64,000 bases of DNA from Diospyros lotus (Eukaryota > Streptophyta > Magnoliopsida > Ericales > Ebenaceae). A program made the translations under genes and the position numbers. A model generated the notes under the pieces. That model worked only from the letters and a program-made list of their open reading frames with translations. It did no database searches and had not been told where the DNA came from. Of this stretch, positions 18,675-30,392 are shown in pieces. The stretch is taken from the NCBI RefSeq assembly GCF_014633365.1, contig NC_068338.1:15448616-15512615 (forward strand), read 5' to 3'. Position 1 is the stretch's first letter. Each line of letters begins with the position of its first letter.

Positions 18675-21027
18675 ATGTCAACATCAAGTTAGAAGCGCCG
18701 CAACCACAGGGTAGAAAGTGATGAAGGCTCTAGCTCTTCAGGGCAAAGGGTGATGCAGCCGCGAATTGTTCAGGACGTGGCTTCATCTTGCTCAAAGGTT
18801 GTTGAGAGAGCTCTTCATCATGCCACACCCGTTTTAACCCAGCGATCTACTGAGGAGCATGCGACTCGTGAGATCTTCAAGCGGTATCCCTTAAGGCTGA
18901 CGATCGGTGAACTGATGTCACATGTCGCCACGTATCGCCTCCCCTATGGGACTCGTCTGATGGTCCCTTCCCCTGGTGACCACGCAGCTTTCCCCCCTAT
19001 GGGGTTTGTTACCATTAGCCCCCAACACTTAGAGTTCGGTTTTAGGTGTCCACTCCAGCCTTACCTCATAGATATCCTGAACGACCTTAAGCTCGCTCCT
19101 TTCCAGTTGACACCCAATTCGTATGCCCAAATAACCTCCCTTGCCCTTCTTTTTAGAAAGAACAAACTCCCCCTTCCAACTCCTAGAGTACTTAGGTACC
19201 TTATTCTTTCAAGTGCACCAAGGACGGGCTGTATTATATGGCAGCTCGTTCCTCAGACTGCAAGAGAGTCTTACCTCAGGGAAGAGCCAAGGATAGGTCT
19301 AACATTGGAGACTACAAGTCCCAATGGTTCTACCTGTCCCGTTCTTCTCTCAAAGACCTCAACAACTTCAGTTTTGTTCTTGTGCCGAGTGAGTAGTAAT
19401 TTCCCACTCCCCACTCTTTGTTTTTGTTGTTGTTTTTTTTTTTTTTTTTACCTATAATCATTAGTTCGGTTGTGCTTATCTTTCCTTCATATGCCTTTCT
19501 GATTTTACAGACGTCACAAGAGGGTAGCCTGAACTAACCCTTTCCGAAGCACAAAATCTTCAAGCGGCTTCGGACTTAAAGACTGACGAAGACGACTACG
19601 AGTTCTGCGAGTCCGTTCTTTGCGATTATCAGCTTGCCCCTCCCTTTGGCATCAAGGAAGTCAGAAAAAATGACATCGGAATACGCAGCCAAAGGGATAT
19701 AAGGTCGATTTTTTATGAAGCTGACTTCGATGGGAGTCTGGTTAGGGGGAGCAGAGCTCGCGGTGAGGTTACAGTTGCAACGCTACCAATAGCATCCGAG
19801 GCGATGAGGCTCCAACTTGAACGACCCGGTTCTTCTGCCCTCTCCAGCGTTCCCAAGGTCGTTGGTGCATCCTCTTCCCTTGCGAAGGCCTAGAGGCTTG
19901 GAGCTCGTACTGAAGCAACCGGTTTGAGGCATGACCCCCCCTTCTTCCGGGCGCTGAGCCTACACCAGTGGCCGCGGTTCCCTCAAGGTCCATTCCTACA
20001 AGAACCTCTTCACAGCCTGGGGAGACCGAGACCGCCGCAGGTCGCAGGAAATTAGTGGCTCGCGAGGAAGCTTCTGGGAGCAAGAGGAAGATTCCTTCGA
20101 CCTTACAGCTCGATCAGAGGGATCAAGAGGACAAGAGGAAAAGACCGAGCGCCTTCACGGGGGTCAGACGTCGCGGCCGGTGGGACGTACTTCGCCCCCC
20201 TTCTTGACAGCATGGATCGGGTCCTTGGTAATTATGCCAAGAGCTTGGACAGGAAAGAAGTATCGGGTGAGGCGCTCCAAGATTACGTCGTCCGCCATAA
20301 TCTCCTGGTGAGGTTTCCTTTCCCCACCTCACACTTTTTATTTATCTTACCTTTCTCGAGCGTGTTGACCCCTCTGATTTTCCAGGCTTCCTTGGGTGTC
20401 TTTAAGCTGAAAGAGGAAAGAATTCGCGCCAGAACAAAAACAAAGAAGCTCGAGGTTGCTTCTGGGGAGCTGAAAAGAGAGAAGACGAAATTGGAGGAGA
20501 ACCTGGCCTTCGTGACCACCGAATCTCGAAAGTATCGAAATCAAGCCAAAGGCTTAGAGGATCGAGTTAGGGAGGCTGAGAGAGCTAAGAAGGAGGTCGA
20601 GGATGAGTTGTATCATCAGAAGCAAGTGCTCGACTTGGCCTATTCCCAAGCAACCTCGAAGCTAAATAAAGCGGAGGCAAATTTGGCAGCGGTGCGAGGC
20701 GAACTGGAGCGGGCTCGGCTAGAGGTTGAGCAGCTGAAAGACAATGTCGAGGTCCAGGTCGTGAGGGAGAGCTTAGAGGTTGAATCCGACGTTTGCAGCG
20801 CGTTCCTTTTAACTTTATGGAAAGCGCATCCAGGCATTGACTTTTCATTTTTTGGCGAGGAAACGATGGAGGCGGTAAAGAAATATGCCTCCGATGCTGC
20901 AAACTCCAGAGTTGACGTCCCCACGCCCGAACCTGACCAGGCCGTGGTTGATCTTTCTGCTGAGGATGCCATCAACCCAACTTTCCAAGGCGCGGCGACC
21001 CCAAGCCAAGATCCTCCAAGCCCTTAG
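18675..21027 (+). pseudogene. Spliced antisense ORF (aORF) of Tat element 1: Transposase_28-like domain plus coiled coil
   Basis: This gene runs opposite to gag-pol. Exon 1 (18675-19388) starts ATG directly after a splice-acceptor-like tttag and carries a stop at codon 6 (TAG). It holds the plant 'putative gypsy type transposon' (Transposase_28) domain, seen as FPPMGFVTISPQHLEFG, FRCPLQPYLIDIL and LAPFQLTPNSY, and it shifts frame near 19195. GT-AG introns at 19389-19510 and 20308-20385 separate the exons. The third exon encodes a Glu/Lys/Ala-rich coiled coil (about 20400-20760) and an acidic Pro-rich tail ending at 21027. Further stops lie in exon 2. The protein's role is unknown. Tat elements are known to carry such extra ORFs, which supports the assignment. 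It is broken here. Confidence 0.75.
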
Positions 21028-21735
21028 ACCATTTTGTTTTTTTTTTGTACTCGAACCATGGGAGTAATACATTTCTTTCGTCGGATCGACTTTCTGTTTC
21101 TTCGTGTTATTTTCTGCGAATTTTTAAAAAACACAGCATAGAAATAAGCTTAGGTTCAGTTAACTCAAGTATACCTTTAACTTGAAAATAAGAAAATTTT
21201 GAGAACGAGCTACTTTAAACAACACGTTAAGTAAGGCATTGTTAGCTCGAGCTATATGCTCAGTAGGTTACGATCATGGGATAAAATCCAAACTAACATG
21301 CAGCAGCATGATATTTGTTAAATTAGTTCGAAGTTTGTCGTCAAGTTATACGCCTAGGTGGGTCATGGTTTTGCCCCCAGCTAACGTACCATGACTTTTG
21401 AGGGCTTTGGTGAAGTCAAGATGAACACTTATGCGGGTCGCAGTTCATGCATTTTTTCAAGATAACAAGATCCTGGCCAGTGAACCATGACCTTTTAGGG
21501 GTGGTGACTCGTTTCAGCGCCAAACCATGACACTGAGGCCAAGATGAATAGGCTTCGCTTTGCTAACCACGACCTAGGGTGAAGACTAAAATGATTGCTC
21601 AGATAAGCCACAAACGATGGCCCTTTGGCCAAGTTGAATGGGGCCCAGCTCGCAAACCATAGTCTTCTAACCTTTCAATTATTTAATTATCTGAAACATG
21701 GGTGTGAAAAGAAATTATCAGAGATAAAGGACCTA
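21028..21735 (-). other. Region between the antisense ORF and integrase in Tat element 1
   Basis: About 700 bp of non-coding sequence where the two convergent transcription units meet. The phrase aaccatgac or a variant recurs near 21388, 21483, 21524, 21563 and 21655, often with caagatgaa nearby, suggesting a decayed array of repeats with irregular spacing. Confidence 0.5.
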
Positions 21736-22850
21736 TTAATATGATTCGAACAGAATTTTGCTACTTGAATTAATGAAGCAAATATCAACAGAATTAAGGC
21801 GTCGATTGACAATTGAGAATGTGGGAGGGGGGAAAAGATGTTTGCTTATCGAAAATATGGTCTCAGATGTTCCACATTCCAAACTCGCGGGAGAGCTGCT
21901 CCGTCCATGTGGGCCAAGTGGTATGCTCCGTTGCCGAGGTTTTTCTTCACGGTATAAGGACCTTCCCAACTTGGACCCAACGTGCCTTCGTTGCTCTTTT
22001 GAGCTCCGGGAAGGACAAGGCGCAGTACGAGATCGTTGATTTTCTAGCATCGAACTCGTACTTTTCGGTTGTAGTATCTTGCCACTCGCTGTTGGTAAGT
22101 GGACAATCTCAAGCGAGCTGTTTCTCTTGTTTCCTCAAGCAAATCGAGACTTCAGGTTAGTAATCAGTCGTTGTCCTCTTGGTTGAAAGTAGCTCTTCGC
22201 TGGCTTGTTACTTCATTTTTCGCTGGGATTATTGCTTCAGACCCATATACTATAGAAAAAGGGGTTTCTCCCGTGGTTGTGCGAGCTGTGGTGCGGTAAG
22301 CCGAGAGCACGGTTTGTAGTTCATCTGCCCAGGCTCCCTTTCTTGACTCTAACCTGGTCTTTAATATTTGCTTGATTATCTTGTTGACGGCTTCGACTTG
22401 ACCATTGGTTTGTGGGTGATCCATGGCTGTGAAGCTTTTTCTGATCCCCAAAGACTCGCAAAATTGTACGAATTGATCGCTGGTAAATTGGGTCCCATTA
22501 TCGGTGACTATTTGTTGAGGGACACCGAATCTACAGATGAAGTTATTCCACACAAAGTTTTCTACCTTTGTGGTGGATATCTGTGCAAGCTCCTTTGCCT
22601 TTTCCCACTTGGTGAAGTAGTCCACAGCCACGATGGCATGCTTACATCCGCCGCGAGCTGTCGAAAGCAGCCTGATCAGGTCGATGCCCCATATGACGAA
22701 AGGCTACGGGCTGATCATTTGTTGAAGATAGGCGGGGGGATCCCGTGGCACCTTTGCAAACCTCTGGCATGCATCGCACCTCCTTGCCAGGTCTGTAGCG
22801 TCTCGCTTCATGGTGGGCTAGTAAAAGCCCTGACGAAATGCCTTCTTAGT
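21736..22850 (-). pseudogene. Integrase remnant of Tat element 1
   Basis: Read downward from 22850. The HHCC-type zinc region is decayed and frame-shifted (about 22850-22650). The catalytic core is clear at 22631-22164, with AVDYFTKW, VTDNGTQFTSDQF and QTNGQVEAVNK supplying Asp, Asp and Glu. The core is followed by a C-terminal part with further stops to about 21736. No chromodomain follows, as in the Tat lineage. Integrase would insert the element cDNA into chromosomal DNA. Stops and frameshifts show this copy is inactive, although all three core acidic residues remain. Confidence 0.85.
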
Positions 22851-24161
22851 CAAGGATACCCCCCAGCGTGATTGCCGCAGTGGCCGACATGAATTTCATT
22901 GAGAATCGCTCGGCAATCAGGCTCATCGATGCATCTGAGTAACGGGACTGAGAACCCTCGCTTGTATAGCATATCATTGCAGATACAATATATGGCCGCT
23001 CGAGCTCTAAGGCGTCGTGCCTTGAGTTTGTCATTTGGCAACTGTCCCTCGTGCAAATAGTCTACGATTGGTTTCATCCATGAATCTAGCCTTAGCTCGA
23101 CTATCAATGTCTCAGTTCTTTTCTCTGTACTCGGTACTGCGAGGAACTCTATGGGGATGGTTCCCAATGAGTCAGTTTCTCCAACGGAAGCTAGACGAGA
23201 CAGGGGATCTGCATGAGAGTTCTGACTTCGCGGGACTTGATTCACCTCGCATTCGTCGAAAAGGCGTAATAATTCCTGAGCTTCCTGGAGGTATGCTACC
23301 ATCTTTGGGCCTCTTGCCTGATATTCCCCTTGAACTTGGAAGACCACGAGCTGGGAATCACTGAAAATTTTTAACCGCTTCGCCTTGACTTCTCTTGCTA
23401 GACTGAGGTCGGCGAGCAATGCTTCATATTCGACTTCATTGTTGGTTGCTCTAAACCCGAACCTCAACACGTAGGGGATTTTGTGTCCCTCTGGGCTTAC
23501 CAGGAGTACTCTAGCTCCTGACCCATGCTCGTTGGAAGAGGCATCAACAAACAGCTCCTAGACTGGTGAGGTTAGGGGGGCTGGTTCTTCCGTTGGCCCC
23601 GTGAATTCTGCAACGAAGTCTGCTAGTATTTGACCCTTTTATTATCGTCCTTGACTTGTATTGTATGTTGAATTGGGCGAGCTCGATCGCTCACTTGAGG
23701 AGGCGGCTGGATGAATCAGGCTTCTGTAAAATCTGCTTCAGTGGGTGTTTGGTCAATACGCTGATCTGATGGGCTTGAAAATAGGGGCGGTGCTTTCGGG
23801 ATGCGGCCACTAGGGAAAAAATGAGCTTTTCCATGGGGAAATATCTTGTTTCGGAGTCAAGTAGCCTGTGGCTTACATAATATACCGGGTATTGAACTCA
23901 GTCTTCTTCCCGAACCAGGGCGGTGCTCACTGCGTACTCAGACACCCCCAGGTAAACAATCGATTCCTCCCCTTCCTTCGACTTTGACATGAGAGGAGCC
24001 TGCCCCATGTAGTCTTGTAGCTGCTGAAAGCCAGTCTCGCACTCTTCCGTCCATTCGAAGCTACTTGCTTTCTTCAAGATTTTAAAAAATGGGATGGATT
24101 TATCAGAGGATTTGGAAACGAACCTTCTAAGGGCCGCGACCTGTTCGTTTAGGCTTTGCAC
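22850..24161 (-). pseudogene. RNase H region of Tat element 1
   Basis: The connection domain (24161-23640, with VYYVSHRL and VLTKHPL type motifs) is in the RT frame. The RNase H proper is in another frame (23560-22850). It shows ELFVDASSNEHGSG, EYEALLADL, FSDSQLVVFQVQGE and NSHADPLSRLAS, so the active-site acidic residues are visible. A stop before ELFVD replaces the Trp usual in the family. A frame change occurs near 23640. It would degrade the RNA of RNA-DNA hybrids during reverse transcription. Confidence 0.85.
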
Positions 24162-24182
24162 TTCCTTAGTCTTGGTGGGCGA

Positions 24183-25088
24183 TCACATGTCAAGTAGGGC
24201 TTGGATCTTCTCGAGGTTAGCCTTGATTCCCTTTTCGTTTACCATGAATCCCAAAAACTTTCCAGAGGCCACACCAAATGAGCATTTGAGCGGATTTAAC
24301 TTCATTTGATACTTCCTCAGAATCTGGAATGTTTCTCTCAGGTTGTTAACATGGTCGGCGACCTGTCTGGATTTTACCAGCATATCATCAACATAAACTT
24401 CCATGGTCTTTCCAATTAGATCTCCGAATATCATGTTGACTAGCCGTTGGTATGTTGCCCCTGCATTCCTTAGTCCAAAGGGCATTACCTTGTAGCAGTA
24501 TAGCCCTCGGTCCGTCATGAAGGAGGTATACTCCTCTTCATCGGGGTTCATTGGGATCTGATTGTACCCCAAGTAGGCATCTATGAAGCTTAGAAGCTAG
24601 TGGCCGGCTGTTGCATCCACGAGTTGGTCAATTCTTGGTAGAGGGAAACTATCTTTCGGGCAGGCTTTGTTTAGGTCAGTAAAGTCGATGCAAGTTCTCC
24701 ACTTCATGTTCTTCTTTTTTACCAGGACCGAGTTCGCTACCCATGTCGGATATTGAGCTTCTTGAATAAACCCGCTGGCTAAGAGTTTATCCACTTCTTC
24801 CTTCAAGGCTGCATATCGCTCAGCCGTCATTAGCCTCCTTTTCTAACAAATCGGCTTATGGTTGGGGTTGACATTGAGCCTGTGCTGCATTATCGCCGGG
24901 TCTATTCCCACCATATCATTGTGGTTCCACGCGAATACGTCCAGATTGGCCTTAAGGAATTCGGTCAGTTGGGATTTTACTTCGGGGGAGAGGCCTCTGC
25001 CCACCTGGAGGCGTCTTTTAGCGTCTGAGCTGCTGACTATAACATCTTCTAGCTTGTTCGTTGGGCTGGCGGTTCGGTCGCAGTCCAC
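24183..25088 (-). pseudogene. Reverse transcriptase of Tat element 1
   Basis: All in one frame from 25088 down, apart from stops. Visible motifs are CIDFTDLNKACPKDSFPLPRI, then FIDAYLGYNQI, MPFGLRNAGATYQRLVN, the catalytic VYVDDMLVKS, and KCSFGVASGKFLGFMV. In-frame stops interrupt before KRRL (near 24844), before LLSF (near 24598) and at the end near 24183. The first two are TAG where the family usually has Gln. The catalytic YVDD is intact. The RT order before RNase H and integrase is that of Ty3/gypsy. Confidence 0.9.
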
Positions 25089-25813
25089 ATCGCGTGGGTC
25101 CAGGTCGTGGTTAACTCCCTGGTTGTTGGAGACTCGGCCTCCCCTCCGGAAACCATGTTTATCTTTTTTCCTTTGAGCCCTATTTTCAATGCCTCCTCGT
25201 AACAGCGTCTCGCCGAATGCTGCTCACCCTTTATACAACTAGTCCCCTTTTGGGTCGGGAATTTGATGGCCAGGGCCTTGGTTGAGACAACTAGGTCCAA
25301 GTCGTTCATGGCAGGCCTCCCCATGACGACATTGTATGTGGAGGGATCGTCAATGATGAGGAAATTCGCCATTGCTGTGGCCTGGAGGTCTGATTCCCCA
25401 ACCGTTAGCGGGAGCCTTATACACCCCTTCGGTATTACCGCATCGCCAGTGAATCTGTATAGTGGCTCTGGAGAGGATGTCAGCTGGTCCGGCATTAATC
25501 CCATCTGATTGAAACATCCTTTGTACATGACGTTCACTGAGCTACTTGTGTCGATCATGACCCTCCGTACTTCCATATTGCCAATCCGAGCTCGGATCAC
25601 GAGGGCATCATTGTGCGGCTAGTGTATGCCTTTGAAATCATCTTTAGTGAAAGAGACAAATTCCGAATCTACCTTGGCTTTCTTGGAGGGTCCTTTTCGG
25701 TTATCATTCCCGACAAGCAGAAGGTGGCCGGCTTCCCGAACATATCGCTCGTGTGACCTGTTGGAAGCCCCCGCGATGTGGGCCCCCCCATGTATAGTGA
25801 AGATAGTTCTCAC
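25049..25813 (-). pseudogene. Aspartic protease region of Tat element 1
   Basis: The retropepsin-like core lies about 25600-25300. The catalytic motif reads MIDTSSSVNVMY, with Ser where the family has the Gly of DTGS/DSGS. Later, STYNVVMGRPAMNDL is the typical second conserved block of Tat proteases. A TAG stop at about 25619 interrupts before PHNDALVI. It is in a different frame from gag and RT, so at least two frame changes exist in this polyprotein. It would process the gag-pol polyprotein but is inactive as it stands. Confidence 0.85.
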
Positions 25814-27620
25814 CGTAGGCGTTTGGTCCTATTCGGGAGCTTGACCAAGGTTTTGTTGAGCCGGCTGTTTGGGCTGATGATCCCTAGGACGCACCACATA
25901 GTCGTGTAGCCGACCTCTCCTGATCAGCTCCTCGATGGCGTCTTTCAGCGCCCAGCACTCAGAGGTGGTATGTTCTACTTCGTTGTGGTAGGCGCAGAAC
26001 TTGCTCTTGGTTCTGTACTTGTCGGGAGTCTTCAGGGGATTAGGCCTTCTGAAATCCTCCTTGTTACGCTCTGTGGTGAAGATCTGTCTTGGGAGTCAGA
26101 TAAGACACTATAATTTTCATACCGGCCCTGGCATACTGGTCATTCGTTTCCTGTCTGAACCTTACCTTTTTGGTCGCCTGGTCATTAGGGCTTCGTTTTT
26201 GACCTTCCTTGCGAGAGTCCTCATCAGCTCTCTTCTTGCTCTGGCCAGTGTGTTCCGTCACCTTCTTCTGGTCGCCCGGCTTTTTTAGGCCAAACATTTC
26301 TTCCCACCGAACCTCCTTCGCAGCTTGCTCGTAGAACTCGCCAAGATCCCTCACCAGAGATTTATAGATGCTTTCGTAGAATTTCCCATCCTTTCGAAGC
26401 CCAGCGAAGATCGCAGTCAAGATACTTTCGTCGGAGGGGCTCTCGACATTATTAACTTCGCGTTTGAACCTCTCTATGTAATCTTTCAAAGATTCGCCAG
26501 ACTATTGAAAAATGGTAGCGAGATAGCATGTAGGGGCGAGCTATCTTCGGAGCGACTTGTATTGATCTATGAATTTCTTCTAGCATTCCTCCCAACTACA
26601 AATGCTGTGGGAGTGAAGTCTCCTTAGCCACGCTCGGGGGATATCTCCCAAGGTCGCAGGGAAAGCTCGGCACTTGGCCAATGAGCTGGAGGTTTGCAGG
26701 TCCATCTGGACATTGAAAGCGTCCAGGTGATCGAAGGGGTCGCTATCCCCATTGTACTGAGGGATGCTAGGAACCTTAAATCTGCGGGGGAGGGGCTCCA
26801 GCTCTATTTCCCTTGAGAATGGGGTCTTTTCTTCATGGCTTTCCCTCATGTCGTGTGCCCCATGTCTGGCCTCCACCTGTTGAATTCTTAGCAGTAGTTC
26901 CCCCACCATGGGGTCCTGATCCTCCGATCGTCCGGTGGGGGGTTGCTTTTCCTGTACGGAAACTGGTCCTAAGCAATGGCGATCTCACAGGGAAGGCCGC
27001 CTCCTATCCTCACGATCGGGGGAACTGCGGTGGGTGCCATGGCCGCCGCTGATCCCCATTAAGGAATTCCCATGTCGTGGATTCCCAAGTCGGCGATTCC
27101 TTTTGTGAGCATATTCGTGGCGATTTCTACAAGGGCTAGCACCGGTCCTTTGTTTGGTGAGGTACATCCCAGGCTCCCCGTCATAACATCGCCGCTCTTC
27201 CGCCCTTCGAGAGTGTAGGTTGGAGGAGCAGACCGAGCCAGCTCGCCTCGTGTCCCTCCTACCTTCTCTTTCTTCTGGAGGGGGCCCGCCACCTGGAGGT
27301 TGGGAGGCAGTCGCCTGTGTCTGCGCCATCTGAACTTGTGTCTGGACTAACACCTTCACTGCATTAGGGAGTTGCATGACAATGTTCTCCAATGTTTCCT
27401 GACGTTGTTGCCATATCCGTGTTACTTTCGCGTTGGCAGTTGGAGTCACAGGCGGGTAGGGGCACTGCGAAGGGACTCCAAGGGTGGCTTCGGTCGGAGG
27501 AGGCATGGAGTCAGACGCCACGACTCCCCCAGCTTGCAAAATTTTTGGCATACGGTTGGCATGATTTGCAGGTCGGTTAGTTGTAGCCCCGAAACCTCTA
27601 ATGTTTCTAGTTCTTGGCAT
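25814..27620 (-). pseudogene. Gag of Tat element 1
   Basis: Starts ATG at 27620, only 40 bp inside the 5-prime LTR. The N-terminal part (27620-26985) is Pro/Arg-rich. The retrotransposon gag domain follows (26840-26100), with FKVPSIPQYNGDSDPFDHLDAF, LKDYIERFKREVNNVE and LRKDGKFYESI. A cysteine/histidine cluster (about 26010-25880, FCAYHNEVEHTTSECW) stands where Tat gags have a zinc-knuckle-like motif. TAG stops near 26985, 26580, 26545 and 26503 break it, the last three where Gln is usual. Gag would form the virus-like particle core. This copy is broken. Confidence 0.85.
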
Positions 27621-27660
27621 TGATGTTTTTACCAGAGCGGCCCTTCTTCTAGGGCCAAAA

Positions 27661-28468
27661 TGTCGACGTTCGGAATTGGTCGACGGAGATTTCTTAGCCC
27701 GCCCTTGTATGGTAGATCCGAGAGATAGATAATGAAGTATCCATTTTTTTTACCGAGCGGATGGCCCGTCCTTGCAAGATACTCCAAAGCTCAAGTTAGT
27801 GAGCGAGTAAGCAAAAATATTGGGTGTTCTTTTGTTAGTCGCTTTTGAGTACATACCTCTGGCCCTTAAGAGGGCTGCTTGATATATATATAAACCCAAA
27901 AGCTTTCTTGCCTGCTCTGTACGTGTAAAGGCGATGGGATGGAGTAGCCGGCAGGGGGTGTCTGCCACGGCGAGGTACCGATAAGACCCTCATTAATGAG
28001 GATGGGATCTCCCATTAATGCAGATAGGATCTCCCATTAATGCGGATGGGATCTGAGAGGGATATCTTGAAATTCAGATGCGGCTGTAATGATGTTGTTG
28101 CCAGAAGGCCAGGATGGGACTGGCGTGGGCCGACGAAATGGGCCGAGAGGATGGGCCTAAGGGGTTTAGTTAGGGAATCCCCTGGCTGACCGGTATGCCG
28201 CAACACGCGCTTCTTCTGTGATACAAGCTAACGAGCTATGAAGGTCGCTGGGAACTTGCCCAGAGTGTAGCGGGGGGCCGTTAGAATATGCCAAATAGTT
28301 AGAGGTGCTACAAGGAGCTCGCTTGGCCCCGATGTTTGACCCCGAGCTTTAGCACTATCCGAGCTTGCTTTAACAAGCTCAGTCTGATTTGTTGGGTCTC
28401 GAACGTTTGGGCCGAATCATCATGTTGGATCCGGCCTGCGCAAAGTAGAGCGAGAAATACCCGTAACA
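27661..28468 (-). repeat. Right (5-prime) LTR of Tat element 1
   Basis: 808 bp, TG...CA, paired with 17122-17920. In element sense it is followed directly by TTTTGGCCC, which matches only the TTTTGG start of the usual Tat primer site. The primer site is therefore altered or of an unusual type. Confidence 0.92.
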
Positions 28469-28564
28469 AAAATAAACATAAAACAACAGGAATACAAACT
28501 CCCATTAAAACATGATATCCTCACACAATACAACACCCATATAAACAGTGTGATCATCAAATAC

Positions 28565-29009
28565 TGTTAGGATTTTCAACGAGAAATCCTAATTAGTCTT
28601 GAAGATTATTTCTTATTCCTGATTGGTTTCTTGTTTAGTTTGTAATCTTAATTTATAGTCAATTGGAAATTGTTGTTAGGTTTGGAAACCTTAGTGTTGG
28701 TAGACAAGGAAACCTTAACCTTGTTGAACAAGGAAACTAGTCTATAAATAGGATGGTTGGCTTGTTAGTCAAGGGGAGCAAATCACTTGTGAGAGACTAG
28801 CGAAAATTAGGAATTGGGTATAATTGGGACTTGGATTTAGAGAGAAAATATTGAGCTTTGTAGTTGTAAACTTTACTACATAGTGATATTTTTTCTCTGT
28901 TGTCCTGATGGCTATGGTTTTTCCCTTTTAGGGTTTTCCATGTAAAATCTCTTGTGTTTGAGTGTGATTGGATCTTTTGTGCTTTTTCTCATCTTATTTT
29001 TTTTCTTCA
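28565..29009 (+). mobile_element. Solo LTR inserted in the copia RNase H region
   Basis: A segment starting tgttaggattttcaacg and ending ttttcttca separates two parts of the copia RNase H end. The phrase LLTKGLPPKVF lies to the right (about 29050-29017), and FDDHTVYMGVV lies to the left (about 28562-28530); these adjoin in intact copia elements. The insert has a TATA-like motif (ctataaatagga, 28742-28753) and LTR-like composition. Flanks aatac and aagac match at four of five bases only. It is probably a solo LTR of another copia element in plus orientation. The exact ends are uncertain. Confidence 0.6.
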
Positions 29010-30392
29010 AGAAAGACCTTAGGTGGTAATCCCTTGGTAAGCAGATCCACAATCATAGAGTTTATCCTAATGTGTTCTATGAAAATCTGTTCACTCTTTC
29101 CTTCACAATTAGGAACTTTATGTCAATATGCTTAAACTTAGATGAGCTTTGTTGTTATTGGAATACAAAACTGCTAATTTATTGTCACAATATAACTTAA
29201 GTGGTCTTTCTATACCATCCAAAATGTGCATCCTAGTGACAAAATTTTGGAGCTATATTCCATGATTGGATGCCTCATAACATGCCACGAATTCTGCTTG
29301 AATTCTATGTTCAGACATGTACATACTTGAACATAGATTAAACTCCTGACAACTGACGCATAGGGAGTCTTCTGCATCTCCTTTACTTCAAGGTAATTCT
29401 TAAGGCACTGACCGAGACTAAATTTATCTCCCTTAGCAACAGAGGTGTCACCTGGCTTACAATTCTGCATGCCAAATCTTTTAAGCACCTTATTGATATA
29501 GCTCTTTTGTGATAATCTAAAAGTATACCGAGAATGATCTCGGTGTATCTGAATCCCTAATACAAAAGAGGCATTGCAACATACATATATCATTAGTGGC
29601 AAGTAGTTTGTCATCAACATACAAGACTAGGAAAATATACTTACTCCCACTAAACTTTTGATACACACAATCATCCATAGCATTAACCTCAAAACCAAAC
29701 AAGATAATTACTTGATGAAATTTGTGGTACCATTGACAGGAAGCTTGTTTGAGCCCATAGATGGATTTCTTTAATTTGCAAACCATATTCTTTGGGTCTC
29801 CTAACACAAAGTTTTCTGGTTGCACCATATAGATCGTTTCATCAATGTCTCCATTGAGAAACGTCGTCTTAACATCCATCTGATGTAACTTAAGATCAAA
29901 ATGTGCAACAAGTGCCATAATAGTCCTAAAAGAGTCTTTCGTAGAAATCGGAGAGAAAGTCTCTTTGTAATCGATACCCTCCTTTTGGGTAAAGTTTTTA
30001 GCTACAAGATGAGCCTTATATCTTTCCACATTACCTTTCGAATCCCTCTTGGTTTTAAATATCCATTTACAACCAATGGGTTTCGCATTTTCTGGTAATG
30101 AGACAAGATCCCAAACTTTATTGTCTTGCATAGACTTATACTCTTCATTCATGGCATAAATCCATTTTTGAGAGTTAGAATACTGCATGGCTTGATGGAC
30201 ATTAATTGAATCATCATCCACCATTCCAATATCTTCTTCACGTTCTTGAAGAAATACTATATAATCATTTGGGATAGCACTTCTTCTTTCTCTAGTGGAT
30301 CTCCTTAGTTCTTGAGGTTGTTGAGTTTGTTCTTCAGGAATAATTACTTCATTCTGAATGGGAGGTTGTTCAATATTGTCTTGTTGAGGTTC
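29010..30392 (-). pseudogene. Copia reverse transcriptase and RNase H
   Basis: Ty1/copia RT with NSQKWIYAMNEEYKSMQDN, GCKWIFKTKRDSKGNVERYKAHLVAK, HQMDVKTTFLNGDIDE, KKSIYGLKQASCQWY and the catalytic LYVDDKLLA (about 29610). In RT the Asp pair is intact, but a Lys stands where a hydrophobic residue is usual. One frame holds from 30392 to 29517, then a frameshift near 29560 moves to the RNase H part (29620-29210 and on to about 29010). That part ends in LTKGLPPKVF and is cut by the small solo LTR. Confidence 0.88.

Larger units (their letters stand above)
17122..28468 (-). mobile_element. Tat/Ogre-lineage Ty3/gypsy retrotransposon with antisense ORF (element 1)
   Basis: An 11.3-kb element with LTRs at 17122-17920 and 27661-28468, both tgtcgacgttcggaatt...acccgtaaca. 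Gag-protease-RT-RNase H-integrase remnants run on the minus strand (27620 to about 21736). A second large gene runs on the plus strand (18675-21027) between integrase and the 3-prime LTR. This extra reverse-oriented gene, the lack of a chromodomain, and the sequence ctggggggcttaa before the 3-prime LTR (minus sense) point to the Tat lineage. Flanks are aaaac and aaaat, one mismatch. It sits inside the copia element. Several in-frame stops and at least two frame changes make it non-autonomous now. Confidence 0.9.

Noticed and set aside
22368..22871. Plus-strand frame of 167 codons
   Set aside because: It is the antisense shadow of the Tat integrase, whose catalytic motifs are on the minus strand.
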